Shown here: positions 15,035 through 24,129 of the stretch, one piece after another
How the letters are laid out: each line of letters starts with the position of its first letter
How positions within the stretch are numbered: the stretch's first letter is position 1
From: CAYOHP01 sp964403795 [NCBI: uncultured bacterium]
Lineage (GTDB): Bacteria > Muiribacteriota > UBA6191 > CAZXTJ01
NCBI GenBank assembly: GCA_964403795.1
Contig: CAYOHP010000007.1
Location: 1-64,000 of the forward strand
Direction: 5' to 3'
DNA: 64,000 bases
Position numbers and translations under genes: made by a program
Notes under the pieces: model-generated
What the model saw: only the letters and a program-made list of their open reading frames with translations
Told to the model about the DNA's origin: nothing
Databases searched by the model: none

Positions 15035-16549
15035 GTGACCCCCACCGCCCGCCGATGGCTCGCCGGCTTCCTGGCCGCCGGGACGCTGTTCCCGGCCCTG
15101 GCTCTCGCCGAGGGTCGGGGGACGCGCTTTGCAGCCTTCCACCAGACCCGACCCGAGAAGGCGATCGTGCGCGTGGAGGCCGGGGTCGCGGAGCTCGAGT
15201 CCCTTGGGTTCGACCTGGCCCGCCACGGCAGCGAGCTGCCCGGGGAACCGGTCGACGTGGTGGCCTCCCCCGACGACCGGGAGCGCCTCACCCGCCTGGG
15301 TTTCCGCTGGAGCGAGGGACCCCGACCGGTCCCCGGTCCCGGTCCCGAGGGCGACTGGTCCGACCTCGCCGGGGCGATGGCCCGCCTCGAGGAGCTGGTG
15401 GCGGCGAACCCCGACCTGCTGGCCAGCTTCGAGGTCGGACGCTCGATCCAGGGACGTCCGATCGTGGGGGTGCGGGCCTCGACCTCGCCCGGGGCCGCCG
15501 ATCCGGATCGACCCAAGGTGTCCTTCAACGGCAACCACCACGCCCGGGAGGTGATGACCGTCGAGGTCTGCCTCGACATCCTCGGTGAGCTGGTGCGTCG
15601 CTACCGGGAGGGCGACCCTTCGGCGGTCCGCTGGCTCTCGGAGCTCGAGATCTACGTCACCCCGGTGGTGAACCCCGACGGCTACGCCTTCGTGTTCTCC
15701 GACGACGACTGGTGGAGGAAGAACCGGCGACCGAACGCCAACGGGTCCTACGGGGTCGACCTCAACCGGAACTACCCCTATGCCTGGGGCGCCAACAACT
15801 CGGGATCCTCGGGTTCGCCCTGGTCGGAGACCTACCGGGGCAGCGGGCCCGCCAGCGAACCGGAGGTGGCGGCCATGGTGGCCTTGGCCCGGGAGCTGCG
15901 CCCGGTCTTCAACCTCTCGTTCCACAGCTACAGCGAGGTGCTCCTCTACCCCTATGGGTACGAGGAGGCGAAGAACCCGGTCGGCGACGTGATGGAGGAC
16001 CTCTCCACCCAGATCGCCTCCCGCATGACCCGCGACTCGGGCCAGGGGCACTTCGACAAGCGCTCCCGCCTCTACCCGGTTAACGGTCTCGACCGGGACT
16101 GGTACTACTTCGAGCTCGGTACCTACAGCTTCGTGCCCGAGATCTCGAGCTCCGACCAGGGCTTCCACCCGCCCCATTCCTGGGTGGCTCCCACGGTTTC
16201 GGGCCTCCGGGCGGCCTGGGCCTTCGTGCTGGAGCGGACGCTCGGGTCCGGGATCCGGGGCACGGTGCGCTCGGCGGCCACCGGGGAGACCGTGGCGGTG
16301 GGCAAGGCCACCCTCGACGAGGTCCAGTGGCGAAATGGCGAGCCCCTCTCGCTCTCGGCCCGGGGGGACTTCCACAAACTGGTGGCACCCGGGACCTACC
16401 GGCTCCGGGTGGAGGCCGCCGGGTACCAGCCCTGGTCGGGCGAGGTCACCGTCGGCGAGGGTCTCGTCCGACTCGGGATCGAGCTGGCTCCCGTGTCGCC
16501 CGCGGCTCCGGCGCTGGTCCCGGTCCGCCCGGTCCCGGCTGCCCCGTAG
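15035..16549 (+). CDS. Secreted M14 family zinc carboxypeptidase
   Basis: 504 residues from GTG 15035, preceded by GAGGAGA. Residues 1-25 form a signal peptide (LAGFLAAGTLFPALALA). After a propeptide-like region, the catalytic domain (about 105-415) has all the family's key features: the zinc ligands HARE at 169-172 and SFHSYSEVLLYPYG, the substrate-binding region VDLNRNYPYAWG with its Arg, and the catalytic Glu in SFVPEISS. A C-terminal CarboxypepD-regulatory-like beta domain (GIRGTVRSAATGE to GYQPWSGEVTV) and a Pro/Val tail follow. It removes C-terminal residues from peptides outside the cytoplasm. Length and motifs agree with an active enzyme. It has its own promoter just downstream of the tRNA gene. 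Confidence 0.92.
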   Translation: MTPTARRWLAGFLAAGTLFPALALAEGRGTRFAAFHQTRPEKAIVRVEAGVAELESLGFDLARHGSELPGEPVDVVASPDDRERLTRLGFRWSEGPRPVPGPGPEGDWSDLAGAMARLEELVAANPDLLASFEVGRSIQGRPIVGVRASTSPGAADPDRPKVSFNGNHHAREVMTVEVCLDILGELVRRYREGDPSAVRWLSELEIYVTPVVNPDGYAFVFSDDDWWRKNRRPNANGSYGVDLNRNYPYAWGANNSGSSGSPWSETYRGSGPASEPEVAAMVALARELRPVFNLSFHSYSEVLLYPYGYEEAKNPVGDVMEDLSTQIASRMTRDSGQGHFDKRSRLYPVNGLDRDWYYFELGTYSFVPEISSSDQGFHPPHSWVAPTVSGLRAAWAFVLERTLGSGIRGTVRSAATGETVAVGKATLDEVQWRNGEPLSLSARGDFHKLVAPGTYRLRVEAAGYQPWSGEVTVGEGLVRLGIELAPVSPAAPALVPVRPVPAAP

Positions 16550-16640
16550 GACGGGTTCCCACCGCTTCGCATCGATCCCGTCCGGTGGCGCGGCTCGGCC
16601 CGGGATGCGGGTCGTGCTACCCTCTCCCCAGGGTGGTGCG

Positions 16641-18083
16641 ATGAGACCGACGGGTGTCCGGCGCCCCATGCGCCGACCGTGGCAGGCCTTGCTCCTGGCC
16701 GCCGGCATGCTCTGCGTCCAGGGGTGCGGCTTCGGCTGGCTCTACATGAAGATCGGTGATTCGAAGCGGATCGCCGGCGTGAAGATGCTGTCCTACGACA
16801 CCCGGTCGAACCGCTTCCAGGTGGCCCAGAAGGCCTTCCTGTCGGCGATCTCCTACTACAAGGACGCCATCCTCTACGACGACGTGACCAACCCGTCCGT
16901 CTACCACAAGCTCGGCTTCTGCTACATGATGCTCTCGCCGGGCGATCGCCTCGAGCTCTGGGAGATCCGCAGCGACACCTTCAAGTCGTTCCTGAGCGGG
17001 CTCGACACCATCCGCAAGCTCGCCGACCAGCGCAAGAAGACCCCCGCCATCGTGGCCCTCGAGCAGGAGGTCCGGACCGAGCTGCAGCTCACCGAGGACG
17101 TGCTCGGCACCACCAAGTTCGACGAGAACAAGGAGGAGGGCGGGACCAACGATTCGGCGTTCACCGACGAGGACTACGCCCGCTGCCACGCCGGGCTCGG
17201 CCAGATGGCCTTCCTCGACGCCATCTCCCAGCGCAGCGAGAAGAACTACAAGGTCGCCCTCTTCCACTTCAAGCTGGCGGAGCGGGCTTCCAAGCGCCGG
17301 CGGAAGGCCGAGTCCGGGGGCAAGACCTTCCTCGACTCGGTCATGGACTTCTTCAACCTGCAGGAGATCTTCGAGGACATCCCCTACGTGGTGGAGGTCG
17401 CCAAGATCCACAACTACCTGGGCCTCGCCTACCGCAAGCGGGGAGAGACCAAGCTGCAGAACTACCACTTCCAGCTGGCCCGGGAGAACCTGGACCAGGC
17501 CCTCGAGCAGTTCCCCAACGACGTGCGGGTGCTCTCGGAGCGGGCCCGGCTCTCCTTCTACCAGGGCGAGTTCGAGAAGGCGCTCTCGGACATCGAGAAG
17601 GTGGTCCGGGAGACCGAGTTCTACGCCGACAAGCGCGAGTTCATGCTGCTGATGGGCGAGATCTACAACGAGATGGGGCGCTACGACGACGCCCTGCAGG
17701 CCTTCCAGTGGATCCTCGACCGGGAGGAGTTCGCCCAGGAACCCCTGATCGGCAGGGCCCGGGCGTTCGCCGCCAAGAAGGACCGGAACTCGGCCTCGGC
17801 CGACCTGGCGACCCTGATGAAGGGCGAGGAGAAGAACCCGTTCCTGTTCCGGCAGGCCGGCGACACCTATGCCATCCTGGGGGACCGGCGGACCGCCGCC
17901 GAGATGTACCTGAAGGCCTACTACCTCGACCAGGAGGACATCGAACTGGTGTTCCTCCTCGGCAAGCTCTACCTCGAGCTCAACGAGACCCAGCAGGGCA
18001 AGGACCTCCTGAACAAGGTGGTCCAGATCAACCCGACCTCCGACTTCGCCGCCAAGGCCAAGCAGCTCCTCGGCAGTCGGTGA
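16641..18083 (+). CDS. TPR-repeat lipoprotein
   Basis: 480 residues from ATG 16641. The leader ends in LCVQGC (Cys29), a lipobox. The rest is almost entirely helical, with TPR-like pairs such as HNYLGLAYRKRGETKLQNYHF, LLMGEIYNEMGRYDDALQAF, RQAGDTYAILGDRRTAAEMY and LLGKLYLELNETQQGKDLL, making at least six units between about residues 230 and 475. TPR lipoproteins act as protein-protein scaffolds on the periplasmic face of a membrane. A TACCCT at 16618-16623 is a possible -10 element. It is followed 84 bases later by the FN3 lipoprotein cluster and may be co-expressed with it. Its partner is unknown. Confidence 0.85.
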   Translation: MRPTGVRRPMRRPWQALLLAAGMLCVQGCGFGWLYMKIGDSKRIAGVKMLSYDTRSNRFQVAQKAFLSAISYYKDAILYDDVTNPSVYHKLGFCYMMLSPGDRLELWEIRSDTFKSFLSGLDTIRKLADQRKKTPAIVALEQEVRTELQLTEDVLGTTKFDENKEEGGTNDSAFTDEDYARCHAGLGQMAFLDAISQRSEKNYKVALFHFKLAERASKRRRKAESGGKTFLDSVMDFFNLQEIFEDIPYVVEVAKIHNYLGLAYRKRGETKLQNYHFQLARENLDQALEQFPNDVRVLSERARLSFYQGEFEKALSDIEKVVRETEFYADKREFMLLMGEIYNEMGRYDDALQAFQWILDREEFAQEPLIGRARAFAAKKDRNSASADLATLMKGEEKNPFLFRQAGDTYAILGDRRTAAEMYLKAYYLDQEDIELVFLLGKLYLELNETQQGKDLLNKVVQINPTSDFAAKAKQLLGSR

Positions 18084-18167
18084 GTCCGGCGGGCGAACCC
18101 CCGCCCCCACTCCCGAACTCAGTTCCTCCCTCGATCCTGCCGAAGGATCGTACGAAGGGGAGGATCC

Positions 18168-20150
18168 GTGTCCCGGATTCGTTCTGCCTGCGGCAAGACG
18201 CGGGGTGCCCTGACCGGCCTGGTGATGGCGGCGGCGCTCGGCGCGGTCGGCTGCGGGGGCGACGACACCACCGTCTCGATCGCCGACCTGCGCCAACCCT
18301 CCCCGGTCCGGAACCTCCGGGCCCTGTCCGGGGACCGCCGGATCCGCCTGGTCTGGGACGCACCTTCCGAGGGGGACATCCTCGGCTACCACGTGCTCCG
18401 GGCGACCTCCTCGACCGGGCCCTTCGAGAAAGTGGGGGCCACCGGGACGGTCGGCTCCCCCTTCTTCCAGGACCTGGGACCGGACCTGAACTCGGACGGG
18501 ATCCCGGACGGCCTGATCAACGGCCAGCGATACTTCTATAAGATCTCGCCCTTCGACCGGCGCGCCCGCGAGCCCCAGGTGGACCAGAACCCGACCGTCA
18601 GCGGCGTCCCGGGCTCCCTGCCCCAGGGGGTCAACGACCTCTCCATCACCCGGGTCCGGGCCTACGGCGGCAATCGGCGGGTCATCCTCACCTGGGACCT
18701 GAACCGGGACACCCAGGTCTTCGGCTACAACGTCTACCGCTCGCGGGTCGCCGCCGGTGCCGGGGCCCTGGACCTGGTGGCGCTGATCCCCCAGGGCGTG
18801 AACCACTACGTCGACCAGGGCCTGGGCAACGACCAGGACTTCCGCTACCAGATCGCCCCGGTGACCCGGGAACTGCTGGAGGGTCGCCGCACCCAGTCCC
18901 GGATCGTCCGTACCACCAACGGGGATGCCACCATCCCCAAGTTCCCGGGCCACGACCTGGCCACCGGCCCGGTCCAGGTGGTCTCGGTGTCGACCTCCGG
19001 CGTGACCCTCTCCTGGGGGCGCCCCACCGAGAACACCGACGGCACCCTGCTCGGCGTCAACGGCACCCCCGACGACCTGGTCCAGGGCGGCTACATCGTC
19101 TACCGGTCCCGGAAGTCGGATGGGCGCTACGCCCCGGTCGGGATCCTGGAGGGTGCCGGGAACGAGCTGGCGTACACCTTCACCGACCCCCAGGGCACCA
19201 CCGCCGACTTCTACACGGTGCGGGCCTTCGACGCCTCGGGCAACCTCTCGGCCCAGGGACGCCGGGTCAACGCCGGACCGGCCCCGGTGGTCCCCGACGT
19301 GATCCGCGGGGTCGACGCCTTCGCCTCGACCAGCCTGGGGCAGATCCTGGTCCAGTGGATCCTGGAGCCGACCGCCACGGCCGGCTACCGGGTCTACCGG
19401 AGCGAGGAACTCGATCGGGCCTACCGTCCGGTCTCCGGGGTCCTGCCCCCGGCGGTGAACTTCTTCACCGATTCGTCGACCGACCTGACCGTGGGGCGGA
19501 CCTTCTTCTACCGGGTCGCCGGGGTGGCGCTCGATCCCTCCGGCGGGGTGGTCGAGGGCAACGCCTCGGTCTCGGCCCCCGCTGTCCCGGGTCCGAGCGA
19601 CGGGGTCTTCTACCTCGAGGCCGAGAATGCCACGGTGATCGCGGCCTCGGCCGGGGCCGACTTCGATGCGGTGGCGCGCCAGGGCTTCCCGGCACCCTTC
19701 TCCGCTCGCGGCGTACTGGCCATCGACCCCAGCGCCGCGGCCGCCCCCGGGGTCTCCTTCCTCACCCTCCAATGGTCCAAGGAGATCGATGCCTCGGGTG
19801 GGGCGGGGGGCGTGCGGACCTACGACGTCTATGTGGTCTCGATCCGCAACTCCTCGGCCGGGATCTTCGACCTCCAGCTGCGGGAAGCCATCCAGGACAA
19901 CCCCGTGGGATCCAGCGGGGCCTTCCTCTCGGCCCAGGGCAAGGACTTCTTCAGCTCCCAGTTCGGCTTCCCGCCGGTGCCCACCATCGAGTTCCTGGGC
20001 CAGGTCCGGTTCGGCGACAACGACGCGCTGGGGGGCAACCCGACCAACGAGAACCTGAACCTGACCCTGGTCTACCAGGGCGCCAATCCCGGGATCGCGG
20101 CCGGCAACGGCGAACTCTTCCTCGATGCGGTGATCCTGGTCCGGCGATGA
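18168..20150 (+). CDS. FN3-repeat lipoprotein, paralog 1 of 3
   Basis: 660 residues from GTG 18168 with GGGGAGG just upstream. Cys29 follows a lipobox (GAVGC). Four fibronectin type III-like domains follow (about 44-145, 155-255, 265-370, 375-465), each with the strand signature of IRLVWDAPSEGDILGYHVLR and a closing YFYKI or FFYRV. The last 185 residues form a separate beta-rich module beginning FYLEAENA and ending LFLDAVILVRR. All three neighbouring paralogs share this order. They are probably surface or periplasmic binding proteins. The leader contains a 7-bp hairpin (CGATCCT/AGGATCG at 18132-18150), too weak for a terminator. The gene overlaps the next by four bases. Confidence 0.88.
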   Translation: MSRIRSACGKTRGALTGLVMAAALGAVGCGGDDTTVSIADLRQPSPVRNLRALSGDRRIRLVWDAPSEGDILGYHVLRATSSTGPFEKVGATGTVGSPFFQDLGPDLNSDGIPDGLINGQRYFYKISPFDRRAREPQVDQNPTVSGVPGSLPQGVNDLSITRVRAYGGNRRVILTWDLNRDTQVFGYNVYRSRVAAGAGALDLVALIPQGVNHYVDQGLGNDQDFRYQIAPVTRELLEGRRTQSRIVRTTNGDATIPKFPGHDLATGPVQVVSVSTSGVTLSWGRPTENTDGTLLGVNGTPDDLVQGGYIVYRSRKSDGRYAPVGILEGAGNELAYTFTDPQGTTADFYTVRAFDASGNLSAQGRRVNAGPAPVVPDVIRGVDAFASTSLGQILVQWILEPTATAGYRVYRSEELDRAYRPVSGVLPPAVNFFTDSSTDLTVGRTFFYRVAGVALDPSGGVVEGNASVSAPAVPGPSDGVFYLEAENATVIAASAGADFDAVARQGFPAPFSARGVLAIDPSAAAAPGVSFLTLQWSKEIDASGGAGGVRTYDVYVVSIRNSSAGIFDLQLREAIQDNPVGSSGAFLSAQGKDFFSSQFGFPPVPTIEFLGQVRFGDNDALGGNPTNENLNLTLVYQGANPGIAAGNGELFLDAVILVRR

Positions 20151-22153
20151 CGGCCCGCCCCGTCCTGGGACTGGTCGTCCTGGCGGCGGCCCTGATGGCG
20201 GCCGGCTGCGGAGGTGACGAGGACGTGCGAGCGGTCGCCAACGTGAGGTCCCCGGAGCCGGTCGAAGGGCTCCAGGCAGCCCCTGCCGACGGCCGGGTGC
20301 GACTCACCTGGCAAGCCGGCCGCGAGGCCGACCTGGTCGGATACCAGATCTACCGGGCGCCCGACCGTACCGGTCCCTACCTGCTGGTCGGGGCCACCGG
20401 GACCGCGGCTGCGCCCTGGTTCGAGGACACGGGCGGGGACCAGGACGGGAACCAGCGTGCCGATGGTCTCCGGAACGGGGCCAAGCTCTTCTACAAGGTG
20501 GTGGCGCTCGACCGTGAGGGGTTCTCCGGGCACCTGCACCTGGCCTCGGTGGCCGAGGCCACCCCGATCCCGGAGGACACCGACCTGGCCGACCTCCAGG
20601 TCGTCGGGATCGGCGTCTACGAGGGCGAGGATCATGTGCTCCTGACCTGGCCCCCGATCGCCCGCAGCGACCTGCTCGGCTACCGCATCTACCGGGAGGA
20701 CCTCCAGCAGCCGGGCCAGCCGGTCGAGCTCGGGATGGTGGGCATCGGTCGCAACCACTTCACCGACCTCGAGGTGGCCCAGGGCGAGGACTACGCCTAC
20801 CTGGTGGTGCCGGTCAGTCGGGACCGGATCGACCGGGCCCCGGAGCGGTGCGAACCGGCGGCCGACGGGACCTTCCCGACCTGTCGCCAGGGGATCGAGG
20901 GGCGCTCCCAGCGGAGCCGCAACGTGACCCTCATGGTCCCGGACCGGAGCGTGCCGCTGGCACCCGGGCACGACCTCGCGATCGGCACCGTGGAGGCCGT
21001 GTTCCAGGGTGCCTCCGGAGTGAGCCTGGCCTGGGGAAGGCCCATCCAGAACACCGACGGCAGCTTCTTCGCCACCGAGACCGCAGCCGACGAACTGATC
21101 GGGGGCGGATACATCGTCTACCGGGCACTGGCCGGCCGGGGACCCTTCGAGCCCATCGCCATCCTGCCCGAGCTCGGGAGCGAGACGACCTCGACCTACA
21201 CCGATCCTGCGGGGACCGCCACCAGCGTCTACCTGGTGCGGGCCTTCGACCGCTTCGGCACCCTGGGCGACGAGTCCCGCCGGGTCTCGCCCGGCTTCCC
21301 CTATCCGGATCTGGTCCGCGGCGTGGACGCCTTCGCCTCCGACTCGGCCGGGACCATCCGGGTGGTCTGGAGTCCCGAGCCGGAGGCCGCCGGCGGCTAC
21401 CGGATCTTCCGCAGCCGGTTCCGGGACCGGGCCTTCTCGGCGCTGGCGGACGTACCGCCCACCGCCAGCTTCTACTCCGACGGGACCGAGAGCCTGGAGA
21501 TCGGGGGGACCTACTGGTACCGGGTGGCCCCGCTCTCCAACGACCAGGACGGAGTCCGCATCCAGGGGGCCCTGTCGGCTCCGGCCGTGGCGGTGCCCGG
21601 ACCCTCCTCGGGGGTCTTCTACCTGGAAGCCGAGGACGCACGGGTGGCGATCGCCGGGGGCAGCGAGGCGGCCTTCGCCAGGATCTTCCGCAAGGGCTTC
21701 CATGACGGCTTCTCGGCCGACGGCGCCCGGGTCTTCGAGACCACCCCTGGCGTAGTTCCGGGGACGACCACAGTGACCCTGCGCTGGACCGAGGACCTGG
21801 CCACCGACGGCTCGGCGACTCCCGACTTCCGGCGCTACGAGGCCTTCCTGCTGGCGGTCCGCGACGACCGGTCCCCCCGCCTCGACGCCCTGCTCCAGGC
21901 CGAGGGCTCGCTGGCGGGCGCGGCGGCCGGCGACGGCCGGCTCGGTCTCGACCTCCACACGACGCAGTTCGGGACTCCGCCGGTTCCGACGATGTTCTCC
22001 CTGGGAGACATCGTGTTCGAGGACCAAAACCGCGGCTTCGGCGTCCCCACGCCCGAGACCATCGCATTGACGTTCACCTGGCAGGACCCGAACCCCCTCC
22101 TGGTGGGGGACGGCGTCCTGGTGGTCGACGGCGTCCTGCTGGTGAGGCGGTGA
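20147..22153 (+). CDS. FN3-repeat lipoprotein, paralog 2 of 3
   Basis: 668 residues from ATG 20147, which overlaps the stop of paralog 1. The lipobox MAAGC places the lipid on Cys21. It has the same architecture: four FN3-like domains (VRLTWQAGREADLVGYQIYR, then VLLTWPPIARSDLLGYRIYR, and so on), the conserved WGRPIQNTDGSFF phrase before the third domain's loop, RGVDAFASDSAGTIRVVW before the fourth, and the C-terminal FYLEAEDA module. It is the most divergent of the three, and a Cys pair (RCEPAADGTFPTCRQ) in the second domain is unique to it. It is translationally coupled on both sides. Confidence 0.88.
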   Translation: MTARPVLGLVVLAAALMAAGCGGDEDVRAVANVRSPEPVEGLQAAPADGRVRLTWQAGREADLVGYQIYRAPDRTGPYLLVGATGTAAAPWFEDTGGDQDGNQRADGLRNGAKLFYKVVALDREGFSGHLHLASVAEATPIPEDTDLADLQVVGIGVYEGEDHVLLTWPPIARSDLLGYRIYREDLQQPGQPVELGMVGIGRNHFTDLEVAQGEDYAYLVVPVSRDRIDRAPERCEPAADGTFPTCRQGIEGRSQRSRNVTLMVPDRSVPLAPGHDLAIGTVEAVFQGASGVSLAWGRPIQNTDGSFFATETAADELIGGGYIVYRALAGRGPFEPIAILPELGSETTSTYTDPAGTATSVYLVRAFDRFGTLGDESRRVSPGFPYPDLVRGVDAFASDSAGTIRVVWSPEPEAAGGYRIFRSRFRDRAFSALADVPPTASFYSDGTESLEIGGTYWYRVAPLSNDQDGVRIQGALSAPAVAVPGPSSGVFYLEAEDARVAIAGGSEAAFARIFRKGFHDGFSADGARVFETTPGVVPGTTTVTLRWTEDLATDGSATPDFRRYEAFLLAVRDDRSPRLDALLQAEGSLAGAAAGDGRLGLDLHTTQFGTPPVPTMFSLGDIVFEDQNRGFGVPTPETIALTFTWQDPNPLLVGDGVLVVDGVLLVRR

Positions 22154-24117
22154 GGTCCATGGGTCCCCAGCGCTCGACGGCTGCCGGACGCCTGGGCCCC
22201 AGCCTGGCCGGGCTGGCGGCGCTGCTGCTGCTCGCCCATGGATGCGGCGACGAGACCGATGTGACCCAGATCCTCGATGCCCGGGCGCCGGTGGTGGTGC
22301 GCAACGTGGCGGCCTTCCCGGCCGACCAGAAGATCCGGATCACCTGGTCCTCGAACACCGAGGCCGATCTCCTCGGCTACAACATCTACCGCTCGACCTC
22401 CTCGGACGCCGGGTACCAGCTCATCGGATCCACCGGGATCCAACAGGCGCCCTTCTTCCAGGACGAAGGCGACGACGTGAACGGGGACCTGATCCCCGAC
22501 GGCCTGGTGAACCAGCTCCGGTACTTCTACAAGGTCACCGCCTTCGACCGGGAAGGGCGGGAGGGCCAGCTGTCCATGGCCTCCAGCGTGTCGGCGATCC
22601 CCGGGGTGCAGCCGGGGACCCTCCAGGATCTCTTCGTCAACCGGGTCCGCGGCTTCGGCGGCGACGAGGTGGCGATCGTGACCTGGGACCTGAACCGCAA
22701 CCCCAGCGTGTACGGCTACTTCGTCTACCGGCAGGAGCTGGGGGCCCCCGAGGGCCTGCTGCTGGCCGGCATGGTCCCGCAGGGGCGCAACTACTGGGTG
22801 GACGGGGCCCTCTCGCATGGCAGCGAGTTCGTCTATGCGGTGGCCCCGGTGACCCGCGAGCTGGTCCAGGGGCGCCTGACCGAGAGCCGGACCCTGCGGA
22901 TCGATCCCGGGGACCACACCGTCCCCAAGCCGCCCGGCCACGATCTCGTGAACGGGGCCCTGACCCTCCAGGCCGTGGGGTCCTCGGGAGTCACGATCCG
23001 CTGGGGGCGCCCCACCGAGAACACCGACGGCAGCGTACTGCTGGCGGGAGGGGGGAGCGACGACCTGGTCGGGGGAGGCTTCGTGGTGTTCCGGGCCGAG
23101 GCTCCCGACGGGAACTACGTCCCGGTCGGGGTGATCGACCAGATCGGCTCCGAGGCGACCTTCTCGTTCACCGACCCGGAGGGGACCGACCGCCACTTCT
23201 ACACGGTGCGGGCCTTCGATCGCCTGGGTACGATCTCGGCCGAATCGCGCCGCCTGTCGGCCGGCGCCACCGTGGTCCCCGACGTGATCCGCGGCATCGA
23301 CGCCTTCGCCTCGGTCAGCCCCGGCACCATCAACGTGAGCTGGGACCTCGAACCCACCGCCAACGCCGGCTACCGGCTGTTCCGGTCCCTCCGGAGGGAA
23401 CTCGGCTTCGAGCCGATCGCGGGCATCCTCCCGCCGACCCAGAACGCCTTCCAGGACGGGATCGCCCTGCTCCAGACCGGGGAGACCTTCTTCTACCAGG
23501 TGGCGGGCCTGACCCGGCTCACCGACGGGCGCCTGGTCGAAGGGAGCCGCTCGGAGGTGGCCCCGGCGACGCCCGGCCCCTCGGCGAACGTCTTCTACCT
23601 CGAGGCCGAGGACGCGACCATCACCGCCGCCACCCTGGGCGCCTTCACTGCGGTGGTCCGACAAGGCTTTCCCGAGCCCTTCTCCGGCAAGGGCACCCTG
23701 TTCGTGGACCCGGCGCCCGCGGCGGTTCCCGACGGGAACATCACCTTCCTGGTCCTCCAGTGGTCGATCGAGATCGATGCCAGCGGACCCACCGGGAGTC
23801 CCCGGGTGTTCGACGTCCTGCTGCGCACCATCCGCAACCAGAACTCGGGGATCTTCGACGTGGCGGTCCAGCACCCCTTCACCGGGGCCCTGGTTCGGCG
23901 CAACGGGACCGACTTCTTCACCGACGACTTCGCCTTCCCGCCCCGGGTCTCGACCCGGTTCCTTGGCCAGATCGCGGTGGTGGACGAAGATGTGGTGGGC
24001 GGGAACCCGATCAACGAGACCATCCAGCTCACCCTCGGCTACCAGGGCTTCAATCCCGGGGTCGCCGCCGGCAACGGGGAGCTGTTCCTCGATGGGCTGG
24101 TCCTGGTCGGGCGCTGA
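22150..24117 (+). CDS. FN3-repeat lipoprotein, paralog 3 of 3
   Basis: 655 residues from GTG 22150, overlapping the stop of paralog 2; ATG 22159 is a possible alternative. The lipobox LAHGC gives Cys32. The same four FN3-like domains and C-terminal FYLEAEDA module occur in the same order, with WGRPTENTDGSVLL and RGIDAFASVSPGTINVSW conserved. Paralogs 1 and 3 look closer to each other than to paralog 2. Coupled translation suggests fixed stoichiometry, so the three may form a hetero-oligomer or a coat. An epimerase gene follows 12 bases later on the same strand, which could tie the cluster to glycan work; that link is inference. Confidence 0.88.
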   Translation: MRSMGPQRSTAAGRLGPSLAGLAALLLLAHGCGDETDVTQILDARAPVVVRNVAAFPADQKIRITWSSNTEADLLGYNIYRSTSSDAGYQLIGSTGIQQAPFFQDEGDDVNGDLIPDGLVNQLRYFYKVTAFDREGREGQLSMASSVSAIPGVQPGTLQDLFVNRVRGFGGDEVAIVTWDLNRNPSVYGYFVYRQELGAPEGLLLAGMVPQGRNYWVDGALSHGSEFVYAVAPVTRELVQGRLTESRTLRIDPGDHTVPKPPGHDLVNGALTLQAVGSSGVTIRWGRPTENTDGSVLLAGGGSDDLVGGGFVVFRAEAPDGNYVPVGVIDQIGSEATFSFTDPEGTDRHFYTVRAFDRLGTISAESRRLSAGATVVPDVIRGIDAFASVSPGTINVSWDLEPTANAGYRLFRSLRRELGFEPIAGILPPTQNAFQDGIALLQTGETFFYQVAGLTRLTDGRLVEGSRSEVAPATPGPSANVFYLEAEDATITAATLGAFTAVVRQGFPEPFSGKGTLFVDPAPAAVPDGNITFLVLQWSIEIDASGPTGSPRVFDVLLRTIRNQNSGIFDVAVQHPFTGALVRRNGTDFFTDDFAFPPRVSTRFLGQIAVVDEDVVGGNPINETIQLTLGYQGFNPGVAAGNGELFLDGLVLVGR

Positions 24118-24129
24118 GGAGCGACGACG

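Noticed and set aside
18132-18150. Hairpin CGATCCT/AGGATCG as a terminator before the FN3 cluster
   Set aside because: A 7-bp stem with a 5-base loop and no T-tract; too weak, so only mentioned in the gene entry.
16617-19772. 1051-codon open frame on the minus strand
   Set aside because: It lies opposite the TPR and first FN3 lipoprotein genes, whose motifs and lipoboxes are clear.
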